From positions 124,001 through 188,000 of the forward strand of contig CAZEFE010000002.1 of the NCBI GenBank assembly GCA_964511385.1: a DNA stretch of 64,000 bases, read 5' to 3'. The notes beneath the pieces are model-generated. The model was given only the letters and a program-made list of their open reading frames with translations. It did not search any database and was not told where the DNA came from. Below are positions 42,210-52,011 of this stretch, piece after piece. Source of the stretch: CAILHX01 sp964511385 (GTDB taxonomy: Bacteria > Pseudomonadota > Gammaproteobacteria > Burkholderiales > Methylophilaceae). The stretch's first letter is position 1. Each line of letters starts with the position of its first letter. Made by a program: the position numbers and the translations under genes.

Positions 42210-42634
42210 GCGACAAATCCCCCGGCCAACGCCACGCCGATACTGATGAACCACATGCCCGCCACGCGCATCCGGTCCAGCCGTTCATGGAACAGCAGTT
42301 TTCCCGCCCACATCACCACCACGATATTGATCGAGCCGACCAGCATGGCCAGCGACAGCGGCACGATGGACAACAGCGCCAGCCACACCAGGAATTCCAG
42401 GCCAAAGCAAGTGATACCGATCCACATGGGGACGGAGCTCAACATGCTTTTCCAGCGTTGCCATTCGGTTTCGTGCTCGGCAATGGCGGCGGCCTTGAAA
42501 GCAAGGTGGCCGGCGGTGTCCAGGGTGATATTGAGGATCCAGAAGATAATCGCGAGTTTTGACAAGATGGCTTGAGTTAAAATGCAACCGACCGAATTTA
42601 TCACGAGTGCGGAAAAAATGGGTGGAGTTTCCAT
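42206..42634 (-). CDS. Small EamA/EmrE-like transporter (first of pair)
   Basis: A 142-residue membrane protein with four predicted helices and EamA features (FLVWLALLSIVPLSLAMLVGSINIVVVMWAGKLLFHERL). The chosen start, ATG 42634, has AAGGTG seven bases upstream. It begins a three-gene operon with the second EamA gene and a DegT aminotransferase, all coupled by overlaps. It is divergent from the DUF4337 gene by 44 bases. The substrate is not known; the ArnE/F comparison is inference from size, pairing and context. Confidence 0.83.
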   Translation of the reverse strand: METPPIFSALVINSVGCILTQAILSKLAIIFWILNITLDTAGHLAFKAAAIAEHETEWQRWKSMLSSVPMWIGITCFGLEFLVWLALLSIVPLSLAMLVGSINIVVVMWAGKLLFHERLDRMRVAGMWFISIGVALAGGFVA

Positions 42635-42678
42635 CAGCGCGCACCTTGCCAATAACAGTTTAATTTTTTGGGGAATGT

Positions 42679-43248
42679 ATGTCTGGATCCGAATTTCATG
42701 CGCACGGCCCGCACGACCACGCGGTTGAACATGTCGCCGAGCATGGCGGCAGTCATCTGGCGCAGTCGGTGGCGATTTTTACCGCGGTGTTATCCACCAT
42801 TGGCGCTCTGGTAAGCTACCAGGGGGGAGCGACCCAGAACCAGGCCATGCTGTACAAGAATGAAGCCGTGCTGAAGAAGGCGCAGGCTTCCGACCAGTGG
42901 AGTTATTACCAGGCCAAGAGTTCCAAGCAGCATTTGATGGAATTGGCGCTGGATCTCGCGCCCGGTGAAAAGCGCGATTTTTACCGCAAGCAGATTGAAA
43001 AGTACGAAACCGAGAAGAAAGAGGCGCGCGTGAAAGCGGAGGCACTGGATAAGGAATCCGAAGCGGCGAACGAATTGAGTGCGCATACGATGCATCCGCA
43101 CCATCGGCTCGCGCAAGCAATGACGCTGATCCAGATCGCCATTTCCCTGGCTTCGATCACCATCCTGACCGGCCGTCGCTGGCTGTTTGCCCTGGCGTTG
43201 GGTTCCGCGGCAGGGGGCCTCCTGCTTGCCGGCCTGGCCGTGCTGTAA
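42679..43248 (+). CDS. DUF4337-family membrane protein
   Basis: A 189-residue protein of a conserved family without a known function. It has a His-rich N-terminus, a first hydrophobic segment (SVAIFTAVLSTIGALVSY, about 30-50), a helical central part (QWSYYQAKSSKQHLMELALDL, EKYETEKKEARVKAEALDKE; coiled-coil-like), and two C-terminal helices (about 145-185). SD GGGGA precedes the ATG. The PAP2 gene starts directly at its stop (TAAATG). Confidence 0.82.
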   Translation: MSGSEFHAHGPHDHAVEHVAEHGGSHLAQSVAIFTAVLSTIGALVSYQGGATQNQAMLYKNEAVLKKAQASDQWSYYQAKSSKQHLMELALDLAPGEKRDFYRKQIEKYETEKKEARVKAEALDKESEAANELSAHTMHPHHRLAQAMTLIQIAISLASITILTGRRWLFALALGSAAGGLLLAGLAVL

Positions 43249-43836
43249 ATGAAAGCCGTTTTTTACGATTGGGGCGGGCTGAATGTCTGGCTGTTCCAGC
43301 TGATTAATGGCGTACATTCCGCCTGGCTGGACCAGTCGATGCTGTTGGCGTCGCGCTTGGCGGAGCATGCCAATTTTGCGGGCTATGCCGCGGCCCTTGG
43401 GGCGATGGCCCTGCTTTCCGTTCGTCATGCCGGACGCAAGACGATGCTGCCCTGGTTTGCCGTGTTGTGTGTTTTTGTGTTGGGTTATACCGTGGATGGA
43501 TGGGTAGTGAGCTGGCTCAAGGAGGCATTCGGATTCCCTCGCCCGCCGTTGGCGCTGCCAGCGCAATGGGTGCATCTGGTGGGGCATCCTGAGCTCAACC
43601 TTCAGCACAGCTTTCCAAGCGGGCACGCTTCCTTTGCCACGCTGATGGTTGGCAGCCTGTGGCCGCTACTGAATCGCACGGGCCGCGGCCTCGGGGTGTT
43701 GTTCGTCGGCTGGGTTGCAGTTTCCCGCATCAGCCTTGGCGTGCATTTTCCCGCCGATGTGGTTGGCGGCGTATTGAGCTGCCTGCTGGTCGTGTTGTTT
43801 GTCCGACGGTTGGTCGGTTACATGTTGAATCGGTGA
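43249..43836 (+). CDS. PAP2-family membrane phosphatase
   Basis: A 195-residue integral membrane protein with the three acid-phosphatase motifs: KEAFGFPRPP (K-x6-RP), PSGHASF and SRISLGVHFPADVVGG. About five membrane helices lie around them. Such enzymes dephosphorylate lipid phosphates such as undecaprenyl-PP or phosphatidic acid. Its ATG follows the DUF4337 stop without a gap, so the two are co-translated. Confidence 0.9.
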   Translation: MKAVFYDWGGLNVWLFQLINGVHSAWLDQSMLLASRLAEHANFAGYAAALGAMALLSVRHAGRKTMLPWFAVLCVFVLGYTVDGWVVSWLKEAFGFPRPPLALPAQWVHLVGHPELNLQHSFPSGHASFATLMVGSLWPLLNRTGRGLGVLFVGWVAVSRISLGVHFPADVVGGVLSCLLVVLFVRRLVGYMLNR

Positions 43837-43848
43837 GCAAAATAATTC

Positions 43849-44679
43849 ATGGGTATGTTGCGTAACGCGCCGCGCCGGATAGGCCGGTTTGTGACCGGTA
43901 AATGGGGGCGCGATGAGGAAGATTTCCCGGTGGTGGACGTCAGCGAACAGGATGGCGTGCGCAGCCTGCACCTGGGCAGCGCGACGATCCAGAGCGCCAT
44001 GCGCGTGGCGGCGCCGTACGAGCTTGAACTCACCTATACACGCGGCATGATGGCATTCTTGCTGTTTGCCCGCGCGGCGAAAACGGTGTTGCTGGTCGGC
44101 TTGGGTGGCGGCTCCATTCCCAAGTTCATCCACCGCTACCTGCCCGAATTGCACATCACGACGGTGGAGTTGAACCCGGATGTGATTGCCGCTGCGCGTG
44201 CGCAGTTTTTTCTGCCGGAAAACGACGCGCGGCTGAATGTGGTGGAAGGTGACGGCGTGGATTATATCCAGGCGCATCCCGCCCAACACGATGTATTGAT
44301 GCTGGATGCCTATGACAGCACCGGCCTGGCACCGGCATTGTCGTCGCAGGAGTTCTACGACAGCTGCCGCCGCGCGCTGACCATGGATGGCATCCTGGTG
44401 GTCAACCTGTGGGGCAGCGACAAGCATTTCGACGTTTACCTGCAGCGCATCGAGCAAAGCTTCGAATCGCGCGTGTTGTGCCTGCCTACCGGGCGGCCCG
44501 GCAATATCGTGGTGTTCGCCTTCAAGCGTTACACCGGCGACCTGCGCATGACTTCCCTGCGCGAGCGCGCCAAAAAGCTGGAACTCGGGATCGAATCCCA
44601 GCGGCGCATTGAATTCGTCGAGTTCGTCGAACGGCTACAGGACTATAATCTGCATTCCTCCAACCGCCTGATGCTTTAG
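43849..44679 (+). CDS. Spermidine synthase-like SAM-binding protein
   Basis: A 276-residue protein of the polyamine-synthase fold: TVLLVGLGGGSIPKF (SAM-type glycine loop), TTVELNPDVI, LNVVEGDGVDY and VLMLDAYDSTG. It lacks the full SpeE amino-terminal domain and several SpeE substrate-binding residues are not evident, so it may be a methyltransferase-like relative rather than a true spermidine synthase. It begins 12 bases after the PAP2 stop and ends 16 bases before the rlmL-like gene. Confidence 0.83.
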   Translation: MGMLRNAPRRIGRFVTGKWGRDEEDFPVVDVSEQDGVRSLHLGSATIQSAMRVAAPYELELTYTRGMMAFLLFARAAKTVLLVGLGGGSIPKFIHRYLPELHITTVELNPDVIAAARAQFFLPENDARLNVVEGDGVDYIQAHPAQHDVLMLDAYDSTGLAPALSSQEFYDSCRRALTMDGILVVNLWGSDKHFDVYLQRIEQSFESRVLCLPTGRPGNIVVFAFKRYTGDLRMTSLRERAKKLELGIESQRRIEFVEFVERLQDYNLHSSNRLML

Positions 44680-44695
44680 AGCGCACCACTGCTAC

Positions 44696-45874
44696 ATGAA
44701 AAATTCCCAACATTACTTTGCCACTTGCCCGCGCGGGCTGGAACCTGTCCTGCAGGCTGAACTGGAGGCGCTGGGTGCGACCGGCATCAAAACGGTGGAC
44801 GGCGGTGCGGGGTTCTCCGGTGACGTTGGCTTGAGCTGGAAGGTCAACCTGGAAAGCCGGGTGGCGACCCGCGTGTTATGGCGCGTCGGCCAGGCCGACT
44901 ACACCAGCGAGGACGACATCTACAAGGCGGCGCTCAAGCTGCAGTGGCCGAACTGGTTCGATGTCAGCCGCACCATCATGGTCAAGGTGACCGCGGTAAA
45001 AAGCCCGCTGAAAAGCCTGGAGTTCATCACGCTGCGCATCAAGGACGCGGTGTGCGACAAATTCCGCGAGGCGTGCGGCCAGCGTCCCAGCGTGGATACG
45101 CGCGAGCCGGATATACGCATCCATGCTTACCTGACCGCCACCGATTGCCAGTTTTATGTGGATACTTCGGGCGCGGCGCTGTTCCAGCGCGGCTTCCGCC
45201 AATCCAGCGTGGAGGCTCCGCTCAAGGAAAACCTCGCCGCCGGCATCATCAAGCTGACCGGCTGGCAGCCCGGCGCGCCATTGCTGGACCCGATGTGCGG
45301 CAGCGGCACCTTCCTGATCGAAGCGGCGCTGATCGCGCTGGATATCGCCCCCGGCAGCCGTCGTTCGTTTGCGTTTGAAAAACTGAAAAATTTTGATGCG
45401 GCGGCCTGGAACAGCATCAGGCAAGCCGCGTTAAAACGCGCCAAGCCGGCTTCGCCCATGCTGATTTTTGGCAGTGACAGCGATTTCCGTGCCGTTCGCG
45501 CCGCGCGCCAGAATCTGGAAGCTGCTGGCTTGTCGAATGTAGTGCAGGTACAGCAACTGGACGTGCTGGAATCTCCGGCACCCGCTTTGCCCGAAGGCAC
45601 GACAGGAACATTGCTGAGCAATCCGCCGTATGGCGTGCGTATCGGCGAGGACGAGGCGCTGGCCGCGCTGTATCCGCAACTGGCGGCATCACTCAAGCGC
45701 AACTTTGCCGGCTGGAACGCATTTTTCCTGACCTCCGACCTGCGCATGCCCAAGCTGATGCGGCTGTCGCCCTCCAGGAAGACGCCATTATTCAACGGCC
45801 CGCTGGAATGCCGCCTGTTCGAGTTCCGCATGGTGGCGGGCAGCAACCGGAAAATCGAGAAAGGTGAATCGTGA
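44696..45874 (+). CDS. THUMP-domain class I rRNA methyltransferase (RlmL N-terminal type)
   Basis: A 392-residue protein. An N-terminal THUMP/ferredoxin-like RNA-binding part (HYFATCPRGLEPVLQAELEALGA) is followed by a methyltransferase with PMCGSGTFLIEAALIALDIAPGS (SAM site) and the catalytic NPPYGVRIGE. It corresponds to the m2G2445 half of E. coli RlmKL and lacks the second (RlmK) domain, as is usual outside the enterics. Confidence 0.9.
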   Translation: MKNSQHYFATCPRGLEPVLQAELEALGATGIKTVDGGAGFSGDVGLSWKVNLESRVATRVLWRVGQADYTSEDDIYKAALKLQWPNWFDVSRTIMVKVTAVKSPLKSLEFITLRIKDAVCDKFREACGQRPSVDTREPDIRIHAYLTATDCQFYVDTSGAALFQRGFRQSSVEAPLKENLAAGIIKLTGWQPGAPLLDPMCGSGTFLIEAALIALDIAPGSRRSFAFEKLKNFDAAAWNSIRQAALKRAKPASPMLIFGSDSDFRAVRAARQNLEAAGLSNVVQVQQLDVLESPAPALPEGTTGTLLSNPPYGVRIGEDEALAALYPQLAASLKRNFAGWNAFFLTSDLRMPKLMRLSPSRKTPLFNGPLECRLFEFRMVAGSNRKIEKGES

Positions 45875-46233
45875 CCGATGAAATGCCAGACCGGCTCGAT
45901 GCCCTGCGCGAGAGGTTGCGCGCGTTTGTGCGTGAACGTGATTGGGAGCAGTTCCATTCGCCGAAAAACCTGGCGATGGCGATGATCGTGGAAGCGGCCG
46001 AACTGGTGGAGCATTTCCAGTGGGCCACCGAGCAGGAAAGCCATGCGTTGAGCGACGCCAAGCGGGAGCAGGTGGCGCAGGAAATCGCCGATACTTTCGT
46101 TTACCTGCTACGATTGTCCGACGTGCTGGGGCTGGACATCATCGAGGCTGCCAACCGCAAGATCGACTTGAACGCCCAAAAATATCCTGCCGACAAGGTG
46201 CGCGGCAGCAACGCCAAATATACGGAATATTAA
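45871..46233 (+). CDS. MazG-like nucleotide pyrophosphohydrolase
   Basis: A 120-residue all-helical protein of the RS21-C6/dCTPase type. It has the metal-binding pattern NLAMAMIVEAAELVEHFQW and later EIADTFVYLLRLSDVLGLD. Such enzymes hydrolyse dNTPs to dNMP, for nucleotide-pool cleaning. The GTG start overlaps the methyltransferase stop (GTGA). Confidence 0.9.
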   Translation: MTDEMPDRLDALRERLRAFVRERDWEQFHSPKNLAMAMIVEAAELVEHFQWATEQESHALSDAKREQVAQEIADTFVYLLRLSDVLGLDIIEAANRKIDLNAQKYPADKVRGSNAKYTEY

Positions 46234-46243
46234 GCAGGCCGCG

Positions 46244-48484
46244 ATGCCCAACCAGTCAACCACGCAGAATCGGTACTCCATTATGCGTTTGCTGGCTGCC
46301 GGTGCGCTGCTGTTTGCCCTGATGCCGTCAGCGGGGCGTGCTGGCGAGGCCGTGACGCTGGACCGCACCATGGCCCGGCAGGAGTTGGGTGCCGCTGTTG
46401 AATACCTGCAAGATGCTAGCGGCAAGCTGACTGTTGCCGATGTTGCAGCGACGGATCAGGCGGTGGCATTCCGTCCGGTTGCCGAAGCCCGATCCGGCAA
46501 CGAAATCAATTTCGGCTATTCGCAATCCGTTTACTGGCTGCGCTGGGAGGTGGAGGTGCGCGAGCCGCTGGCCGTGCTGCTCGAAGTCGGCTTCCCTTCG
46601 CTCGACCATGTGGCGCTGTACCAGGAGCATGGCGGCCGCTGGCAAGCCATGACGGAAGGCGACCTGGAGCCTTTCGCCGCGCGCGTGGTCAAGCACCGCA
46701 ATTTTGTGTTTCCGCTAAGTTTCGACCGGGCCGGGCGGCATACCCTCTATCTGCGGGTTGCCTCGCAAGGTTCGCTGACATTGCCGCTGACCTTGTGGCG
46801 GGCAGATGCATTCGATGCGGCCAACCAGGCCAGCTATAGCCTGCTGGCGTTGTACTTCGGCATTCTGCTGGCGCTGGCGATGTACAACCTGATCCTGTAT
46901 TTCTCGCTGCGCGACCGCAATTACCTGCTGTACGTCTGCTTTGTGGCGGGCAATGCCATTGGCCAGGCTTCGCTGTTCGGGCTGGGGAACCAGTATCTAT
47001 GGCCGATGTGGCCTGCCTGGGGCAATGCGGCGTTGCCGACTGGTTATGCTGTTGCCGGTTTGTTCGGGTTGTTTTTTGTGCGGCACTTCCTGGAAACCAA
47101 AACCTGGGCGCCGCGGCATGATAGGGTGCTGGCGCTGCTGACACTGTGGTTTGCCGTCATCCTGGTTTCCCCGGCACTGATGCCATACCGCTGGGTGGCT
47201 TTCCAGGTTTCGCTTGCCGGGGTGGCGTCATCGGTCATGGTGGTATGGAGTGCCGTGGTCTGCCTGCGCAGAGGCTACAAGGGCGCAGGCATTTTCTTGC
47301 TGGCGTGGACGCTGCTGATGGTCGGCGTCGGTATTCTCGGTCTGCGCAACATGAACTGGTTGCCGACCAATTTCTTCACGCTGCACGCGATGATGATCGG
47401 TTCGGCGCTGGAAATGATCTTGCTGTCGTTTGCCCTGGCGGACCGCTTCCACGTGTTGCGGCAGGAAAAGGAAATCGCCCAGAGCCAGGCGCTGATTGCC
47501 CAAACCGCAACGCTGGAAGCCTTGCAGCGTTCGGAACAGATGCTGGAGCACCAGGTGGCCGAGCGTACCCTGGCGCTTTCCGAAAGCAACGCCCAGTTGC
47601 GGGAAAGCGAGGCGCGCTTTCGTGCCATGGCGGATTCGGCGCCCCTGATGATCTGGGTGGATGGGCCGGATCGGCGTATTTCCTGGGCCAACAAGGGCTG
47701 GCTGGGTTTTACCGGCTATACCATCGAGCAGAAAGTGGGCGCCAGCCGGCTGGATATGGTCCACCCCGAGGATAAAGAGCGCAGCGAGGAAACCTACGCC
47801 AGGCATTTTGATGCGCGAGAGTCCTTCAACATGGAGTATCGCCTGAAGCAGCATGACGGCAATTATCGTTGGATACTGGACTCCGGCGGCCCCCGTTTTG
47901 ACGCGCAAGGCAAGTTTGTTGGCTACATCGGCTCTTGCATTGATATCAGCGACCGCAAGTTTTCGGAGGAAATCATCTGGACGCAAGCCAACTACGATGT
48001 GCTGACCGGCTTGCCCAACCGTCGCCTGTTCCTTGACCGCCTGCACCAGGAGGTCAAGAAAACGCAGCGCGCCGACCTGTCCTTGGCCTTGCTGTTTGTT
48101 GACCTGGATCACTTCAAGGAAGTCAACGATACCCTGGGCCACCAAGCCGGCGATGCGGTGCTGGTGGAAACGGCCAGCAGGATCGGCAGTTGCGTGCGCG
48201 ATACCGATACCGTGGCGCGGCTGGGCGGGGATGAGTTCACCGTGATCCTGCCCGAACTGGCGGATATTGCGCGGGTGGAGCAGGTGGCGCAGGAACTGGT
48301 GCGCACCCTGTCCGAGCCGTTTGTCATCAAGGATCAGTCGGCAACCATTTCGGCGAGCGTGGGTATCGCCATTTTCCCTGATGACGCGGACGAGATGGAT
48401 CGCCTGATCCGCGTGGCGGACAAAGCCATGTATGCCGCGAAAAGCAAGGGCCGCAACCGCTATTGCCGCGCGGGTGGCGCCTAA
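46244..48484 (+). CDS. 7TM-DISM sensor diguanylate cyclase with PAS
   Basis: A 746-residue membrane protein. Signal peptide (about 14-33), periplasmic 7TMR-DISMED2 domain (about 40-185; FGYSQSVYWLRWEVEV), seven-helix 7TMR-DISM block (about 190-395), a coiled coil, a PAS domain (about 455-575) and an intact GGDEF with LGGDEFTVIL. The DISM extracellular part is believed to bind carbohydrate or another small ligand. Likely a c-di-GMP synthase, with no EAL domain to degrade it. It starts 10 bases after the MazG-like gene. Confidence 0.93.
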   Translation: MPNQSTTQNRYSIMRLLAAGALLFALMPSAGRAGEAVTLDRTMARQELGAAVEYLQDASGKLTVADVAATDQAVAFRPVAEARSGNEINFGYSQSVYWLRWEVEVREPLAVLLEVGFPSLDHVALYQEHGGRWQAMTEGDLEPFAARVVKHRNFVFPLSFDRAGRHTLYLRVASQGSLTLPLTLWRADAFDAANQASYSLLALYFGILLALAMYNLILYFSLRDRNYLLYVCFVAGNAIGQASLFGLGNQYLWPMWPAWGNAALPTGYAVAGLFGLFFVRHFLETKTWAPRHDRVLALLTLWFAVILVSPALMPYRWVAFQVSLAGVASSVMVVWSAVVCLRRGYKGAGIFLLAWTLLMVGVGILGLRNMNWLPTNFFTLHAMMIGSALEMILLSFALADRFHVLRQEKEIAQSQALIAQTATLEALQRSEQMLEHQVAERTLALSESNAQLRESEARFRAMADSAPLMIWVDGPDRRISWANKGWLGFTGYTIEQKVGASRLDMVHPEDKERSEETYARHFDARESFNMEYRLKQHDGNYRWILDSGGPRFDAQGKFVGYIGSCIDISDRKFSEEIIWTQANYDVLTGLPNRRLFLDRLHQEVKKTQRADLSLALLFVDLDHFKEVNDTLGHQAGDAVLVETASRIGSCVRDTDTVARLGGDEFTVILPELADIARVEQVAQELVRTLSEPFVIKDQSATISASVGIAIFPDDADEMDRLIRVADKAMYAAKSKGRNRYCRAGGA

Positions 48485-48546
48485 CCGCGGCGCCTCCCCG
48501 GTTAATTGCATCCTCAAACCGCTGCCGGATGCGGTAAAATCAGCAC

Positions 48547-51500
48547 ATGCTTTCCCCCTCTTTTGTCCACCTGCGCGCCCATAGCGAGTATTCCGTTGTG
48601 GATGGCATGGTGCGTGTCGGCGACTACGTCAAACGCGCCGTGGATGACCGGATGCCTGCGCTGGCATTGACGGATTTAAGCAACCTGTTCGGCGCCATCA
48701 AGTTCTACAAGGCAGCGCGTGGCAAAGGTGTGAAACCGGTCATTGGCTGCGACATCTGGCTGGAAAACGAAACCAACCGCGACCAGCCGTGCCGCCTGCT
48801 GTTGCTGTGCAGCAGCAATGCCGGTTACCTGCGTTTGTGCGACCTGATTACCCGTGGGTATACCCGCAACCAGCACCGTGGCCGCCCGGAAATCAAGCGC
48901 GAGTGGCTGGGGCTGGAAGAGGGGGCCAATGATGGCCTGATCCTGTTGTCGGGCGCGGGTGCAGGCGATGTCGGGCAGGCGCTGCTGAGTGGCAATGATG
49001 ACTTGGCGCGCAAGCTGGCGCTGGGTTGGCAACGATTGTTCCCGAACCGGTTTTACATCGAGTTGCAGCGGGTGGGACAGGCGCAGCAGGAGTTGTACAT
49101 TGCCAAGGCATTAGGCCTGGCGGCGAGTCTTGGCATCCCGCCGGTAGCCACGCACCCGATCCAGTTTCTCGATCCGGACGACTACAAGGCGCACGAGGCA
49201 CGCGTCTGTATTGCCGAAGGCTATGTGCTGGCGGACAAGCGCCGGCCGCAGAACTTTACCGAGCAGCAGTATTTCAAGACGCAAGCCGACATGGCGGCCT
49301 TGTTCGCCGACATCCCGGAAGCGCTGGCCAACAGCGTGGAAATCGCCAAGCGCTGTAACCTGACGCTGCAACTCGGCAAAAATTACCTGCCGCAGTTCCC
49401 CACCCCCAACAACGAAAGCCTGGATGACTACCTCAAGTCGCAGGCGCTGGAAGGGCTGGAGCGCCGGCTACTGGCGCTGTATCCCGATGCGGCGACCCGC
49501 GACGCCAAACGCCCGGAATACGTGGCGCGGCTGGATTTCGAAAGCAAGACCATCATCCAGATGGGGTTCCCCGGTTATTTCCTGATCGTGGCCGACTTCA
49601 TCAACTGGGCCAAGAACAACGGCGTGCCTGTGGGGCCGGGGCGCGGTTCCGGCGCCGGTTCGCTGGTGGCTTACAGCTTGGGCATCACCGATCTCGATCC
49701 GCTGAAATTCAACCTGCTGTTCGAGCGCTTCCTCAACCCGGAGCGGGTATCCATGCCCGACTTCGACATTGACTTCTGCCAGGAAGGCCGCGACCGCGTC
49801 ATTGACTATGTGCGCAACAAGTACGGGCTGGAAGCGGTGGCGCAGATTGCCACCTTCGGTACCATGGCGGCCAAAGCGGTAATCCGCGACGTGGGGCGGG
49901 TGCTGGATCTGCCGTTCAATTTTGTGGACGGTATTGCCAAGCTGATTCCGCGCGAACTGGGCATTACGCTGGAAGATGCCATCAAGCAGGAAGAGCAGTT
50001 GCGCGAGCGGCAGGAAAAGGAAGAGGAAGTCAAAGAGCTGCTGGAACTGGCATTGCGCCTGGAAGGGTTGACCCGCAATGTGGGCACCCATGCCGGCGGC
50101 GTGCTGATTTCGCCGGGGAAAATCACCGACTTCTCGCCGATGTATTGTCAGGCGGGCAGCGACAGCACGGTGAGCCAGTACGACAAGGATGACGTCGAAG
50201 CCGTGGGGCTGGTGAAGTTCGACTTCCTCGGCCTGCGCACGTTGACTATCCTGGACATGGCGGTGGCATGGACTAACCAGCAGCGGGTCGCCAAGGGCGA
50301 GTCGCCGATCGATCTGGCGACATTGCCGCTGGACGATCCCGATACCTACAAGCTATTGCGCGTTTCCAACACCACGGCGGTATTCCAGTTGGAATCCTCC
50401 GGCATGAAGGACATGCTGAAACAGGCCGAGCCTGACCGGTTCGAGGACATCATTGCGCTGGTGGCACTATACCGCCCGGGGCCGATGGACCTGATCCCGG
50501 ATTTCTGCAAGCGCAAAAAAGGGATGCCTTTTGAATACCCGCATCCCGCCGTGGAGCCGGTGCTGAAGGAAACCTACGGCATCATGGTGTACCAGGAACA
50601 GGTGATGCAGATGGCGCAGCTGGTGGGCGGCTACAGCCTGGGCGGCGCCGACCTGTTGCGCCGCGCCATGGGCAAGAAAAAGAAAGAGGAAATGGACGCC
50701 CAGCGCGCCATTTTCGTGGATGGCGCGCAAAAGAACGGCACTTCGGAACACCAGGCCGGACAGTTGTTCGACCTGATGGAAAAGTTTGCCGGCTACGGTT
50801 TCAACAAATCGCACGCTGCGGCCTACGCGCTGGTGGCCTACCACACCGCCTGGCTCAAGGCGCATTACCCGGCGGCGTTCATGGCGGCCACCATGTCGGC
50901 GGACATGAACAACACCGACAGCGTGCATGTGTTTTTCAAGGATTGCCTGGCCAATGGCGTGAAAGTGCTGCCGCCGGACATCAACCGCAGCGAATACCGC
51001 TTTACCCCGGTGGATGAAAAACACATTTTGTACGGCCTCGGCGCGGTCAAGGGCACCGGCGACGCGGCGATCAGCGTGATCCTGGCGGCACGCGAACAGG
51101 GCGGGCCGTTCAGGGATTTGTTCGACTTCTGCCGCCGGCTGGATTTGCGCAAGGTGAACCGCCGCGTGATCGAATCCCTGGTGCGTGCCGGCGCATTCGA
51201 CGGCATAGACCCCAATCGGGCATCCCTGCTGGCGGCAGTGGGCGTGGCGATGGATGTGGCGGGGCAGGGCGCGGGTTCGGCACAGGACAGCCTGTTCGGC
51301 GAGTCGCACGATATTCCGCAGCAAGCGCTGCCCAAGGTACAGCCATGGACGGAACGCCAGCAGCTGGTGGAAGAGAAATCCGCGATGGGCTTTTATTTCA
51401 GCGGCCATCCGTTCAGCGCCTGGCGCAAGGATGTCAGCGCTTTTGTGCGCGGCGACCTGGCGTCGCTGGCGCCCAAGGAACAGCCGCAGATGCTGGCGGG

Positions 51501-51978
51501 CGTGGTGATGTCCACCCGTACCAAAATGACGGCGCGCGGCAAGATGGCGTTTGTGGCGCTGGACGACGGCAGCGCGCAGTTGGAAGTGGCGGTAGGCAAC
51601 GAGTTGTTCATGAGCAGCCAGCCGTTGCTGAAAGAAGACCAGTTGCTGATTGTGGAAGGCAAGGTGAGCAAGGATGACTACACCGGCGGCCTGCGCGTGA
51701 ATGCCCGCCGACTGCTCAACCTCGCCATGGCGCGCACCGCCAGTGCGCAGATGCTCAAGATTTCCTGCAACGGCCAGGCCGATGCACTCAAGCTGGGAGA
51801 GTTGCTGAAGCCGTATAAAAACCGGGATGCCTGCCGCGTGTTGGTGGATTATCGCAATGGCCAGGCCAGTTGCGAAATGGCGCTGGGCGACGATTGGCGC
51901 GTTGAACTGCACGACGAGTTGCTGGAAGGCTTGCGTGGCTGGCTTGGCGATGATGGCCTGAAAATCCTGTATCATTAA
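48547..51978 (+). CDS. dnaE: DNA polymerase III subunit alpha DnaE
   Basis: A 1143-residue replicative polymerase alpha subunit (DnaE1 type, about 1150). N-terminal PHP domain (HLRAHSEYSVVDG), polymerase core with GPGRGSGAGSLVAY and the catalytic aspartates in PDFDIDFCQEGRDRV, then the finger region and the (HhH)2 and OB-fold parts near the C-terminus. No proofreading exonuclease insert. accA follows 33 bases downstream. Confidence 0.97.
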   Translation: MLSPSFVHLRAHSEYSVVDGMVRVGDYVKRAVDDRMPALALTDLSNLFGAIKFYKAARGKGVKPVIGCDIWLENETNRDQPCRLLLLCSSNAGYLRLCDLITRGYTRNQHRGRPEIKREWLGLEEGANDGLILLSGAGAGDVGQALLSGNDDLARKLALGWQRLFPNRFYIELQRVGQAQQELYIAKALGLAASLGIPPVATHPIQFLDPDDYKAHEARVCIAEGYVLADKRRPQNFTEQQYFKTQADMAALFADIPEALANSVEIAKRCNLTLQLGKNYLPQFPTPNNESLDDYLKSQALEGLERRLLALYPDAATRDAKRPEYVARLDFESKTIIQMGFPGYFLIVADFINWAKNNGVPVGPGRGSGAGSLVAYSLGITDLDPLKFNLLFERFLNPERVSMPDFDIDFCQEGRDRVIDYVRNKYGLEAVAQIATFGTMAAKAVIRDVGRVLDLPFNFVDGIAKLIPRELGITLEDAIKQEEQLRERQEKEEEVKELLELALRLEGLTRNVGTHAGGVLISPGKITDFSPMYCQAGSDSTVSQYDKDDVEAVGLVKFDFLGLRTLTILDMAVAWTNQQRVAKGESPIDLATLPLDDPDTYKLLRVSNTTAVFQLESSGMKDMLKQAEPDRFEDIIALVALYRPGPMDLIPDFCKRKKGMPFEYPHPAVEPVLKETYGIMVYQEQVMQMAQLVGGYSLGGADLLRRAMGKKKKEEMDAQRAIFVDGAQKNGTSEHQAGQLFDLMEKFAGYGFNKSHAAAYALVAYHTAWLKAHYPAAFMAATMSADMNNTDSVHVFFKDCLANGVKVLPPDINRSEYRFTPVDEKHILYGLGAVKGTGDAAISVILAAREQGGPFRDLFDFCRRLDLRKVNRRVIESLVRAGAFDGIDPNRASLLAAVGVAMDVAGQGAGSAQDSLFGESHDIPQQALPKVQPWTERQQLVEEKSAMGFYFSGHPFSAWRKDVSAFVRGDLASLAPKEQPQMLAGVVMSTRTKMTARGKMAFVALDDGSAQLEVAVGNELFMSSQPLLKEDQLLIVEGKVSKDDYTGGLRVNARRLLNLAMARTASAQMLKISCNGQADALKLGELLKPYKNRDACRVLVDYRNGQASCEMALGDDWRVELHDELLEGLRGWLGDDGLKILYH

Positions 51979-52011
51979 CCCCGAACTGTGCAATTTTGGA
52001 AGCAGAAATAG

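Noticed and set aside
41830..42288. Upstream extension of the DegT aminotransferase frame
   Set aside because: It would run through the two EamA genes in another frame; translation is Arg/His-rich and unconserved.
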